Position numbers and translations under genes: made by a program
From: VAUL01 sp964603155
Lineage (GTDB): Bacteria > Desulfobacterota > Desulfuromonadia > Desulfuromonadales > BM103
DNA length: 20,152 nt
Direction: 5' to 3'
Assembly (NCBI GenBank): GCA_964603155.1
Contig: CAZRTZ010000050.1
Location: forward strand, 1-20,152
Notes under the pieces: generated by a model
Database searches by the model: none
What the model was told of the DNA's origin: nothing
The model's input: only the letters and a program-made list of their open reading frames with translations
Part shown: positions 12,349 to 19,348 of the stretch, piece after piece
How the letters are laid out: every line of letters begins with the position of its first letter
How positions within the stretch are numbered: position 1 is the stretch's first letter

Positions 12349-14250
12349 ATGTTCTCGATCCAGATCATCGACGACGGCCTGGAGTTGTGCCGCGAGCTGC
12401 GCAACTGGCTCGAGCAGGCCGGCTATGCCGTGGCGTGCACGCTGCCGGGGCGCGCCCTGGTCAGCGCCCTGGCCAGTGCTCCCCCGGGCCTTTTGGTGCT
12501 CGGCATCCGCGACGTGAACGGCGCCGGCTACGAATTCTACGAACGCCTGCAAAATCACCGCCAGCTGCGCCATCTGCCGGTCATCGTGGTCAGCGAGAAT
12601 CCGGACCTGGAGTATGAACTGCTCGATGTCTACGATTTTCATTGCCGGCCTTTCGAGCGCAGCCGCCTGCTCAATGCCGTGGCACGGGCGGCGGCCCTCG
12701 AGCCGGCCAGGCTGACGGGGCACTTTGCCAACGCCCAGCTGGAGCCGTTCAAGGACATCCTGCTCCAGCGCAGCGGATTGTACTTTTCGGCCAGCAACTG
12801 GCGCCTGCTCGAGCGCGGCCTGCAGCGGCGCATGCAGGCCCTGCAGATTCATGCCCCGCAGAAATATTTCGATTATCTGAACCGCCCGGCGGACAACCAG
12901 GATGAGTTCAACAAGCTGGTCGGCCTGCTGACGGTCGGGGAAACCAGTTTTTTCCGCTACCGCTCCCATCACGATGCCCTGGTCAACCAGGTTTTCCCCG
13001 CCCTGATCGAAAACAACCGCGCACAGCGCCGGCTGCGCCTGTGGTCGGCCGGCTGCTCCACCGGCGAGGAGCCCTATTCGCTGGCGATGAAACTGCTGGA
13101 AAACTTTCCGCAGCTGCATGACTGGGACGTGGAGATCCTCGCCACCGACATCAACAAACGTTCGTTGCGCCAGGCCCGCGAGGGGGTCTATCGCGAACGC
13201 TCCCTGCGCCAGGCCGAGCCGAGTTACCGCGAGCGCTACTTTCGCAAAGCCGGCGAGCTCTACGCCATCGACTCACGTGTGCGCAGACTGGTGCGTTTCG
13301 GCTATCTCAACCTGCATGAGCCCTGCTACCCCGACCCCCGCCACGGCACCGCCGGCCTCGACCTGATCGTGTGCCGCAACGTGCTGATCTATTTCCGTGC
13401 GGAGACGATCAAGCAGATCGTGGCCCGTTTCGCCGACGGCCTCAACCCCGGGGGCTACCTGTTCCTCGGCCATGCCGAGACGCTGCAGTATGTCTCCGAT
13501 CGCTTCACCCGCCACCACCAGCACGGAGCCTTCTACTATCAGCTCAAGGCGCCGGTGGCGGCAAAGCCGGCGAGCGTCCCTTCGCCGCCGTCCGTCCCCA
13601 CGAGCGTTCCCCCGCCGCGCACTGTGCCGGCCTCCCCACCGGTGTCCGCCAGGTCTCCCGCCCCGGCGGCGCCGTTGGTTCCACCCCCCTTGCCGGCGCC
13701 GCCCCCGGCCGATGCCGATGCGCTTTACCGGCAGGCGATGGCCGCTTTTGATCTGGAGGGGTTCACGGCCGCGGACGCGCTGTTCGATGAGGTGCTGGCC
13801 CTGCGCCCCGAGCACTCCCTGGCCCTGGTCGGCAAGGGGTTGATCTGTGCCAACCACGGCGACTACCAGGAGGCCCGGCGGTGGTGCGCCCGGGCGATCC
13901 GTTATGACGACCTCTGTCCCGAGGCTTACCTTTTGCGCGGCCTGATCCTCGATATGGAGGGAGAGGCCGCGCGCGCCCTGGTCGAATACCAGAAGGTCCT
14001 GTGGCTCAAGAGCGACTTCGTCATGGCCCATTACTTCAGCGCCAAGTGCTTCGGGCAGCTCGGCCAGCGCGAGCAGCAGGGGCGGGCGCTGCGCAACGCC
14101 CTGCGCTGCCTGGAGAGGATTGCCGGCGACGAGGTGGTGTCGTTCTCGGGGGGGATGTCGCGGCCGGTGCTGCTCGACCTGTGCCGGCGTGAAGCGGCAC
14201 TGCTTCATGGTGCCAATGTCGACAAAAACCCTCGGGAATTGACAAGATAA
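12349..14250 (+). CDS. cheR: CheR methyltransferase with N-terminal pseudo-receiver and C-terminal TPR region
   Basis: CheR methylates glutamates on chemoreceptors using SAM. This 633-residue form has four parts. Residues 1-about 118 resemble a receiver with the acidic pair D8/D9 and S82, but Gly52 (in LLVLGIRD) stands where the phosphoacceptor Asp belongs and R100 (CRPF) replaces the conserved Lys, so it is probably not phosphorylated. Residues about 125-400 are CheR: the helical N-subdomain (FKDILLQRSGLYFSASNWRL), GETSFFRY, the SAM loop LWSAGCSTGEEPYSLAM (from 231), ATDIN and CRNVLIYF (N344). A Pro/Ala-rich linker (about 402-453) follows, then TPR-like helices (about 455-585). CheR-TPR proteins occur in Frz-like and Wsp-like systems (FrzF, WspC). 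The start has only a weak ribosome binding site. The downstream che genes have their own promoter overlapping its 3' end. Confidence 0.93.
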   Translation: MFSIQIIDDGLELCRELRNWLEQAGYAVACTLPGRALVSALASAPPGLLVLGIRDVNGAGYEFYERLQNHRQLRHLPVIVVSENPDLEYELLDVYDFHCRPFERSRLLNAVARAAALEPARLTGHFANAQLEPFKDILLQRSGLYFSASNWRLLERGLQRRMQALQIHAPQKYFDYLNRPADNQDEFNKLVGLLTVGETSFFRYRSHHDALVNQVFPALIENNRAQRRLRLWSAGCSTGEEPYSLAMKLLENFPQLHDWDVEILATDINKRSLRQAREGVYRERSLRQAEPSYRERYFRKAGELYAIDSRVRRLVRFGYLNLHEPCYPDPRHGTAGLDLIVCRNVLIYFRAETIKQIVARFADGLNPGGYLFLGHAETLQYVSDRFTRHHQHGAFYYQLKAPVAAKPASVPSPPSVPTSVPPPRTVPASPPVSARSPAPAAPLVPPPLPAPPPADADALYRQAMAAFDLEGFTAADALFDEVLALRPEHSLALVGKGLICANHGDYQEARRWCARAIRYDDLCPEAYLLRGLILDMEGEAARALVEYQKVLWLKSDFVMAHYFSAKCFGQLGQREQQGRALRNALRCLERIAGDEVVSFSGGMSRPVLLDLCRREAALLHGANVDKNPRELTR

Positions 14251-14267
14251 CAAAACGCTGTTACATT
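14239..14267 (+). promoter_or_regulatory. Probable sigma70 promoter of the cheW-mcp-cheA-cheB genes
   Basis: A perfect TTGACA (14239-14244) and TACATT (14262-14267; four of six matches) are separated by 17 bp. The -35 box lies inside the last codons of cheR and the -10 box just after its stop. Transcription would start near 14274, leaving a leader of roughly 48 bases before cheW. This allows the receptor-kinase genes to be expressed independently of cheR. Confidence 0.6.
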
Positions 14268-14321
14268 TAATCCCTGTGCGGAAGAGACTCCCCTCCCTGT
14301 TAAACAGCGGCGGATTCGATC

Positions 14322-14885
14322 ATGACCGAGCAACCGACCTACGAAATTGCCCAAATCCTCGAACAGATGCGTGCCGATTACTGGCACAACCTGGAAGCCG
14401 CCGATCAGGTCGAGGCCGGTGAGCAGAGCGACTACCTGGTCATCGGTTTCGGCCTGCAGCGCTTTGGGGTGCCGGCCGGCGCCTGTCGCGAAGTGCTGAA
14501 GCTGCCGCGCATTGTCAGGGTGCCGCGCCTGCCGGCCCATCTGCCGGGGATCATCAACCTGCGCGGCGAAATCGTCGCCGTCACCGACCTGCGCCCGCTG
14601 CTGGATCTGCCGGTCACGGAAGCCACCGCCGGCTTCCGCCTGGTGGTGATCGCCTCGGGGGCGCTGCGCACGGCCCTGCTGGTCGAGCGGGTCGAGGGGA
14701 TGCGCACCATCGCGGCCACGGCGGTGGCCACACTGGCCGAGGGTTCGGCCCATGCCGCCGCCAACCTGTTCCACGGCAAACTGGACGATGACGAGGGGCG
14801 CTTCCTGCTGCTGCTCGATCCGCAGCGCCTTTTGGAGCGCCCGGACATGGTGATCGACCAGAAGGGGAGCACGATCAATGACTGA
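14322..14885 (+). CDS. cheW: CheW-type chemotaxis coupling protein
   Basis: CheW links receptors to the kinase CheA in the cytoplasmic signalling array. The 187-residue product has a helical N-terminal extension (1-about 35, charged) before a single CheW domain. Conserved features are DYLVIGFGLQRFGVPAGACREVLKLP, PRLPAHLPGIINLRGEIVAV, TDLRPLLDLP, and the closing LLLLDPQRLL. The extension makes it somewhat longer than a minimal CheW (about 150-165 residues). The sequence between the cheR stop and this start (14251-14321) holds the promoter and no obvious strong ribosome binding site. It is followed 12 bp later by the receptor gene, which has a good GAGGAG site overlapping the cheW stop. Confidence 0.96.
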   Translation: MTEQPTYEIAQILEQMRADYWHNLEAADQVEAGEQSDYLVIGFGLQRFGVPAGACREVLKLPRIVRVPRLPAHLPGIINLRGEIVAVTDLRPLLDLPVTEATAGFRLVVIASGALRTALLVERVEGMRTIAATAVATLAEGSAHAAANLFHGKLDDDEGRFLLLLDPQRLLERPDMVIDQKGSTIND

Positions 14886-14897
14886 GGAGACGACCCG

Positions 14898-17183
14898 ATG
14901 AAACTCATTACCCGGCGCATCAGCGCGAAAATCGTCATCGCCATGGTGGTGGTGCTCTCCGTGATCATGGCCGCCTCCGCCGTCCTGATCGTGCAGCGCG
15001 GTGGAGAACTGCTGCGCGATGAACTGCTGGTCAAGGGGACCTCCATGGCCAGGGTCGGGGCCAAGGCGATGGAGGAGGTGCTGGAGCGGGCGATTGCCAG
15101 CGGCACCCTGACCGAAGAGCAGGTGTTCGACACCAAATACCAGGAGATCAAGGAGGGGCCGCTGGCCGGGGCGGCGATCCCCAAGTACCATACCGCCTAC
15201 GACAGCTACCTCGACCAGGCGATCATGGCCCTGCAGGATGAGTTCCTCAAGTCCGACGACATGGTGGTCTTCGCCGTGCTGGTCGACCGCAACGGCTACC
15301 TGCCGGTCCACAACACCAAGTACAGCAAGCCGCTGACCGGCGATGCCGAGAAGGACAAGGTCGGCAACCGCACCAAGCGGCTTTTCAACGATCCGGTCGG
15401 CCTGGCCGCCGGCAAGTACGACGGCAAGGACGGCAACGGCTTCCTGCGCCAGGTCTACAAACGCGACACCGGCGAAACGATGTGGGACATTTCGGCGCCG
15501 GTCTATGTCAAGGGGAAGCACTGGGGCGGCTACCGCATCGGCTTCTCGATCGCCAAGACCGAGGCGACCATTGACGAGATGCGTAACGGCCTGGCCTTCA
15601 CCATGCTGGCGGTGTTGTTCGTGGCCGCCGTAACCTGTTTCTTCGTGGTCGGCCGCATGACCCGGCCGCTCAAGGAGCTGACCGAGATCGCCGACCGCAT
15701 CGCCGAGGGGAGTCTCGAGGAGCGCATCGAGGTGAAGAGCGAGGACGAAGTCGGGCAGCTGGCGCGGGCCTTCAACCAGATGACCCAGGTGATCGTGCGC
15801 AACCTGCAGGGCGAGATCGAGAAGAGCAATCGCATGGTCGCCAGCGTCAAGGAGGCGATCCAGCAGCTCTCCACCAGTGCCAACGAGCTGATGGCCATCT
15901 CCACCCAGCAGGCGTCCGGGGCGGCCGAGCAGGCGGCGGCGGTGCAGCAGGCCACCACCACCTCGGAGGAAATCGCCGCCACCGCCAAGCAGGTCTCCGA
16001 CAACGCCGGACGGGTCGAGACCCTGGCCGGTCAGGCCAGCGGCGCCAGCCATTCCGGCCAGCAGGCGGTGGCTGCGGCGATGAGCGGCATGGAGCAGCTC
16101 AAAGGGCAGGTCATGTCGATTGCCGAGGCGATGCTGCAGCTGGGCGAGAACTCCCAGAAGATCGGCGGGATCATCGACATCATCGATGAAATCTCCGACC
16201 AGACCAACCTGCTCTCGCTGAATGCCGCCATCGAGGCGGCCGGGGCGGGCGAAGCCGGCAAGCGCTTCTCGATCGTCGCCAACGAGGTCCGCCGCCTGGC
16301 CGACCGCACCGCCGAGGCCACCAACCAGGTCAAGGCGCTGATCACCCAGATCCAGCAGTCGACCAACAGCACCATCATGCTGACCGAGGAGGGGACCAAG
16401 GGGGTCGACGCCGCCAATGCCCTGGTGGCCAACATCTCGCAGACGCTGGAGAAGATCACCCGGGCGATCGCCGAGACCTCGGAGGCGGCCAGCGAAATCA
16501 AGCTGATGACGCAGCAGCAGACCACGGCCAGCGAGCAGATGGCGGAAACCATCGCCGAGGTGCGCGACGTCGCCTCGCAGGTGGCGGTGAGCTCCCAGGA
16601 GACCACCCAGTCGATCACCGAGCTGACCGGCCTGGCCGCACGGCTGCAGGACCTGGTCGAGGAGAACCTGCTCGCCGAGGCCAAGAGCACCGTCCAGGCG
16701 GCGGCCGCCGAGATGGCGCGCATCCTCGCCGAAGCGGTCGACAGCGGCAAGTTCAGCGTCGCCGACATCTTCGACGACAACTACCAGCCGATTGCCGAGA
16801 CCAAGCCGCAGAAGTACCACACCAAGTTTGACCGCTATCTCGACGAGAAGATCCAGGCGTACGAGGACAGTCTGCTGGCCAACCCGCACGTCTCCTTTGC
16901 CGTGCTGGTCGATCGCAACGGCTACCTGCCGACCCACAACACCAAGTACTCGCAGCCGCTGACCGGCGATTACGAAAAGGACAAGATCGGCAACCGCACC
17001 AAGCGCATTTTCAACGACAAGGTCGGTCTGACCGCGGCCCGCTACGACAGCCGGGACGGCAAAGGGTACCTGCAGCAGATCTACGAGCGGGATACCGGCG
17101 AGAAGATGTGGGATATCAGCGCGCCGGTCATGGTCAAGGGCCGCCACTGGGGCGCCTTCCGCATCGGCTACCAGATGGATTGA
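14898..17183 (+). CDS. Methyl-accepting chemotaxis protein with the same sensory domain at both ends
   Basis: A 761-residue transmembrane receptor. TM1 is at about 11-32 (KIVIAMVVVLSVIMAASAVL) and TM2 at about 231-252. Between them lies a predicted periplasmic sensory domain (about 54-218) with the pattern VLVDRNGYLPVHNTKYSKPL, then GNRTKR, RDTGETMWDISAPV and HWGGYRIGF. HAMP follows (about 253-305), then the methylated signalling hairpin whose tip reads EISDQTNLLSLNAAIEAAGA; the usual Arg of EAARAGE is Gly449, a variant I recall in other MCP families. After the hairpin, residues about 602-760 repeat the sensory domain (VLVDRNGYLPTHNTKYSQPL, GNRTKR, RDTGEKMWDISAPV, HWGAFRIGY), predicted to be cytoplasmic. 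Over residues 125-218 and 667-760, 70 of 94 positions are identical. GAGGAG about eight bases upstream supports the start. The protein should signal to the adjacent CheW and CheA. Confidence 0.97.
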   Translation: MKLITRRISAKIVIAMVVVLSVIMAASAVLIVQRGGELLRDELLVKGTSMARVGAKAMEEVLERAIASGTLTEEQVFDTKYQEIKEGPLAGAAIPKYHTAYDSYLDQAIMALQDEFLKSDDMVVFAVLVDRNGYLPVHNTKYSKPLTGDAEKDKVGNRTKRLFNDPVGLAAGKYDGKDGNGFLRQVYKRDTGETMWDISAPVYVKGKHWGGYRIGFSIAKTEATIDEMRNGLAFTMLAVLFVAAVTCFFVVGRMTRPLKELTEIADRIAEGSLEERIEVKSEDEVGQLARAFNQMTQVIVRNLQGEIEKSNRMVASVKEAIQQLSTSANELMAISTQQASGAAEQAAAVQQATTTSEEIAATAKQVSDNAGRVETLAGQASGASHSGQQAVAAAMSGMEQLKGQVMSIAEAMLQLGENSQKIGGIIDIIDEISDQTNLLSLNAAIEAAGAGEAGKRFSIVANEVRRLADRTAEATNQVKALITQIQQSTNSTIMLTEEGTKGVDAANALVANISQTLEKITRAIAETSEAASEIKLMTQQQTTASEQMAETIAEVRDVASQVAVSSQETTQSITELTGLAARLQDLVEENLLAEAKSTVQAAAAEMARILAEAVDSGKFSVADIFDDNYQPIAETKPQKYHTKFDRYLDEKIQAYEDSLLANPHVSFAVLVDRNGYLPTHNTKYSQPLTGDYEKDKIGNRTKRIFNDKVGLTAARYDSRDGKGYLQQIYERDTGEKMWDISAPVMVKGRHWGAFRIGYQMD
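15126..15551 (+). repeat. Intragenic sensory-domain repeat, copy 1 (predicted periplasmic)
   Basis: Encodes mcp residues 77-218, from FDTKYQEI to RIGFSI. It is paralogous to 16770-17177. In the best segment (15270-15380 against 16896-17006) I count 13 mismatches in 111 aligned bases. Compared with copy 2 it has a short insertion near GPLAGAAI. Confidence 0.9.
16770..17177 (+). repeat. Intragenic sensory-domain repeat, copy 2 (predicted cytoplasmic C terminus)
   Basis: Encodes mcp residues 625-760, from FDDNYQPI to RIGYQM, the direct-orientation partner of copy 1. Similarity also extends upstream into the preceding helix (AEMARILAEAVDSGKFSVAD against KAMEEVLERAIASGTLTEEQ). Confidence 0.9.
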
Positions 17184-17190
17184 GCGTCCG

Positions 17191-17225
17191 CCGCCGGAGT
17201 CCGCCCTGAGCGCGGGCTCCGGCGG
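17191..17225 (+). promoter_or_regulatory. GC-only hairpin just upstream of cheA
   Basis: CCGCCGGAG (17191-17199) is complementary over nine bases to CTCCGGCGG (17217-17225), around a 17-base loop, between the mcp stop and the cheA start at 17237. No T-run follows, so it is not a typical terminator. It ends 11 bases before the start codon and could limit ribosome access to a start that already lacks a good Shine-Dalgarno sequence. Function inferred. Confidence 0.45.
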
Positions 17226-17236
17226 GAACCGCCGCC

Positions 17237-19345
17237 ATGATCAAGAACAAATACGTCGAGATCTTTGCCCGTGAGGCCGAGGAGCACCTGCAGCAGTTGC
17301 GCCAGGAGCTGCTCGCCATGGAAAGGGAGGGGGCCGGCGAGGCGCTGCTCAACGAAATGCTGCGCCGCGCCCACACCCTCAAGGGGTCGGCCAAGATGGT
17401 CGACCTGCTGGAGATCTCCAACGTCGCCCACCACATGGAGGATCTGCTCAAGGAGCTCCAGGGGGGCGAACGCCAGCTCTCTCCCGCCATCACCGATCTG
17501 CTGCTGGTGGCGACCGACGCCATCGAGGCGCTGCTGGCCCAGGCCAGTGCCGGCGGGGCGGTCGGAGTCAACGTCGCGCCGATCATCGAGGCTCTGCAGG
17601 CCGGGGCCCTCCCCGAGCAGAAGAGCGCGCCGGTGGTGGCCGCGTCCGGCGGGGTCGAACGGCGCAGATCGGTTCGCGCCAGCGTCGAGCGTCTCGATCA
17701 GCTCTCCAACCTGATGGGCGAGGTCCTCCTCAGCCGTCAGGCCTTTAGCGAACGCCAGCGCCAGCTGCTGGTGCTGTTGAAGGAGATGGACGTGTTTCTC
17801 GAGCGGCTGCGCAAAGCCGAGAACTATCAGCAGATGAAGCAGCTCCGCGGCACCCTGCAGCGGATTGCCAGCGAACTGGCGCAGGACACCATCCAGTTCA
17901 GCTACCAGGCCGAGGACATCTACCAGCGCACCATGGAGCTGCGCCTGCTGCCGCTGGCGAGCATTACCGACGACTTCGAGCGCACCCTGCGCGACCTGGC
18001 GCGTTCTCTCGGCAAGGAGATCGACTTCGTCGTCGAGGGGAAGGAGGTCGAGCTCGACCGCACCGTCCTCGACCTGATCAAGCCGATGCTGCTGCACGTG
18101 CTCAACAACGCGGTCGATCACGGCATCGAAATGCCGGAGCTGCGTCTCCAGCAGGGGAAGGCCAGCGTCGGCACCATCCATCTCAAGGCCCACTACGAGG
18201 GGAGCTTCGTGCAGATCACGGTGCGCGACGACGGCCAGGGGATCGACCCGGCCAGGGTGCGCCTCGCCGCGGTCAAGCGCGGGCTGCTCACCGCCGATGC
18301 GGCGGCGCGGCTGAGCGACGAAGCCACGCTTTACCTGGTGCTGCAGCCGGGTTTCTCGACCCGCGAGTTCATTACCGACGTTTCCGGGCGCGGCGTCGGC
18401 CTCGACGTGGTCAAGTCGAATCTGGACGAGGTCAAGGGGAACCTGACCATCACCTCGAAGGTCGGCGAGGGGACCGAACTGCGCCTGCGCGTGCCGAGCA
18501 GCCTGGCGATGTTCACCGGCCTTCTGGTCGAGGCCGCCGGCGAAACCTACGTCATCCCCCAGCAGTACGTCCACGAGGTGCTGCGCCTGGCCCCGCAGGA
18601 GGTCCGCCTGGAGCTGGGACGCGAGGTCATCCGTCTGCGCGAACGGACTATCCCGCTGGTGCATCTGGCCAACCTGCTCACCGGCGAAAGGCCAAGCGGC
18701 GACGACGAATTGGGGAGCGGCCGGGTCACGGTGGTGGTCCTGAACTACCGCGAGCAGTTGCTCGGCTGCCTGGTCGACCGCACGGTCGGCCTGCAGGACG
18801 TGGTGGTCAGGACGCTGGGGAGCCAGCTCAAGAGCCTCAACTACGTGTCCGGGGCGACCCTGCTCGGGGCGGGGACGCCGGCACTGATCGTGGCGGTGGC
18901 CGATCTTTACGAGGCCCGCCACGCCAGCGAGGGGACCCGCCTGCGCGAGGCCCATGCCGCCCGCCAGGCCAGGGCCCGCCGCGGCCGGGTCCTGGTGGTC
19001 GACGATTCGATCACCACCCGCACCATGGAGAAGAACATCCTGGAAACCAACGGCTACGAGGTCACCATCGCCGTCTCCGGTTTCGACGCCCTCGAGAAAC
19101 TCGATCAGGACCGTTTCGACCTGATGGTCAGCGACGTGGAGATGCCGGGGATGACCGGCTTCGAGCTGACCAAGAAGGTGCGCGAGCGCGAAGAGAGCCG
19201 GGAGATGCCGGTGATCATCGTGACCTCGCTGGCCTCCGCAGAGCACCGGCGCAGCGGCATGGAGGCCGGTGCCCAGGCCTACATCGTCAAGGGGACCTTC
19301 GATCAGGGAACCCTGCTGGAGACGGTGGACGCCCTGATCGGTTGA
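17237..19345 (+). CDS. cheA: CheA histidine kinase fused to a C-terminal receiver (hybrid CheA-REC)
   Basis: A 702-residue hybrid kinase. The HPt domain (1-about 105) carries the phosphorylated H46 in RRAHTLKGSAKM. Only about 40 residues separate it from the dimerisation helices (about 145-255), so the CheY-binding P2 domain is absent. The ATPase domain has the N box HVLNNAVDHGIE (from H287), DDGQGIDP, and the G box GRGVGLDVVKSNL. A CheW-like regulatory domain follows (about 430-560). The receiver (about 583-702) is intact: D589/D590, phosphoacceptor D633 in SDVEMPGM, T663 and K685 in IVKGTFDQ. Such hybrids (FrzE, WspE) typically pass phosphate to a separate output protein or use the receiver as a sink or brake. 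It follows mcp after 53 bp containing a GC hairpin and precedes cheB by three bases. Confidence 0.97.
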   Translation: MIKNKYVEIFAREAEEHLQQLRQELLAMEREGAGEALLNEMLRRAHTLKGSAKMVDLLEISNVAHHMEDLLKELQGGERQLSPAITDLLLVATDAIEALLAQASAGGAVGVNVAPIIEALQAGALPEQKSAPVVAASGGVERRRSVRASVERLDQLSNLMGEVLLSRQAFSERQRQLLVLLKEMDVFLERLRKAENYQQMKQLRGTLQRIASELAQDTIQFSYQAEDIYQRTMELRLLPLASITDDFERTLRDLARSLGKEIDFVVEGKEVELDRTVLDLIKPMLLHVLNNAVDHGIEMPELRLQQGKASVGTIHLKAHYEGSFVQITVRDDGQGIDPARVRLAAVKRGLLTADAAARLSDEATLYLVLQPGFSTREFITDVSGRGVGLDVVKSNLDEVKGNLTITSKVGEGTELRLRVPSSLAMFTGLLVEAAGETYVIPQQYVHEVLRLAPQEVRLELGREVIRLRERTIPLVHLANLLTGERPSGDDELGSGRVTVVVLNYREQLLGCLVDRTVGLQDVVVRTLGSQLKSLNYVSGATLLGAGTPALIVAVADLYEARHASEGTRLREAHAARQARARRGRVLVVDDSITTRTMEKNILETNGYEVTIAVSGFDALEKLDQDRFDLMVSDVEMPGMTGFELTKKVREREESREMPVIIVTSLASAEHRRSGMEAGAQAYIVKGTFDQGTLLETVDALIG

Positions 19346-19348
19346 ACC

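Noticed and set aside
13555..13720. Pro/Ala-rich low-complexity stretch in cheR as a frameshift or repeat insertion
   Set aside because: The frame stays open and leads directly into TPR-like helices; it reads as a flexible interdomain linker.
16242..16244. Gly449 in place of Arg at the MCP hairpin tip as a loss-of-function change
   Set aside because: I recall the EAAGAGEAG variant from other MCP families, so it is probably a normal family difference, not a defect.
14205..17147. Open frame of 980 codons on the minus strand opposite mcp and cheW
   Set aside because: The plus strand carries unmistakable CheW and MCP domains over the same bases. GC-rich codon usage depletes stop codons in the antisense frame, and its translation is low-complexity (rich in Gly, Leu, Asp, Arg, His) with no recognisable motif.
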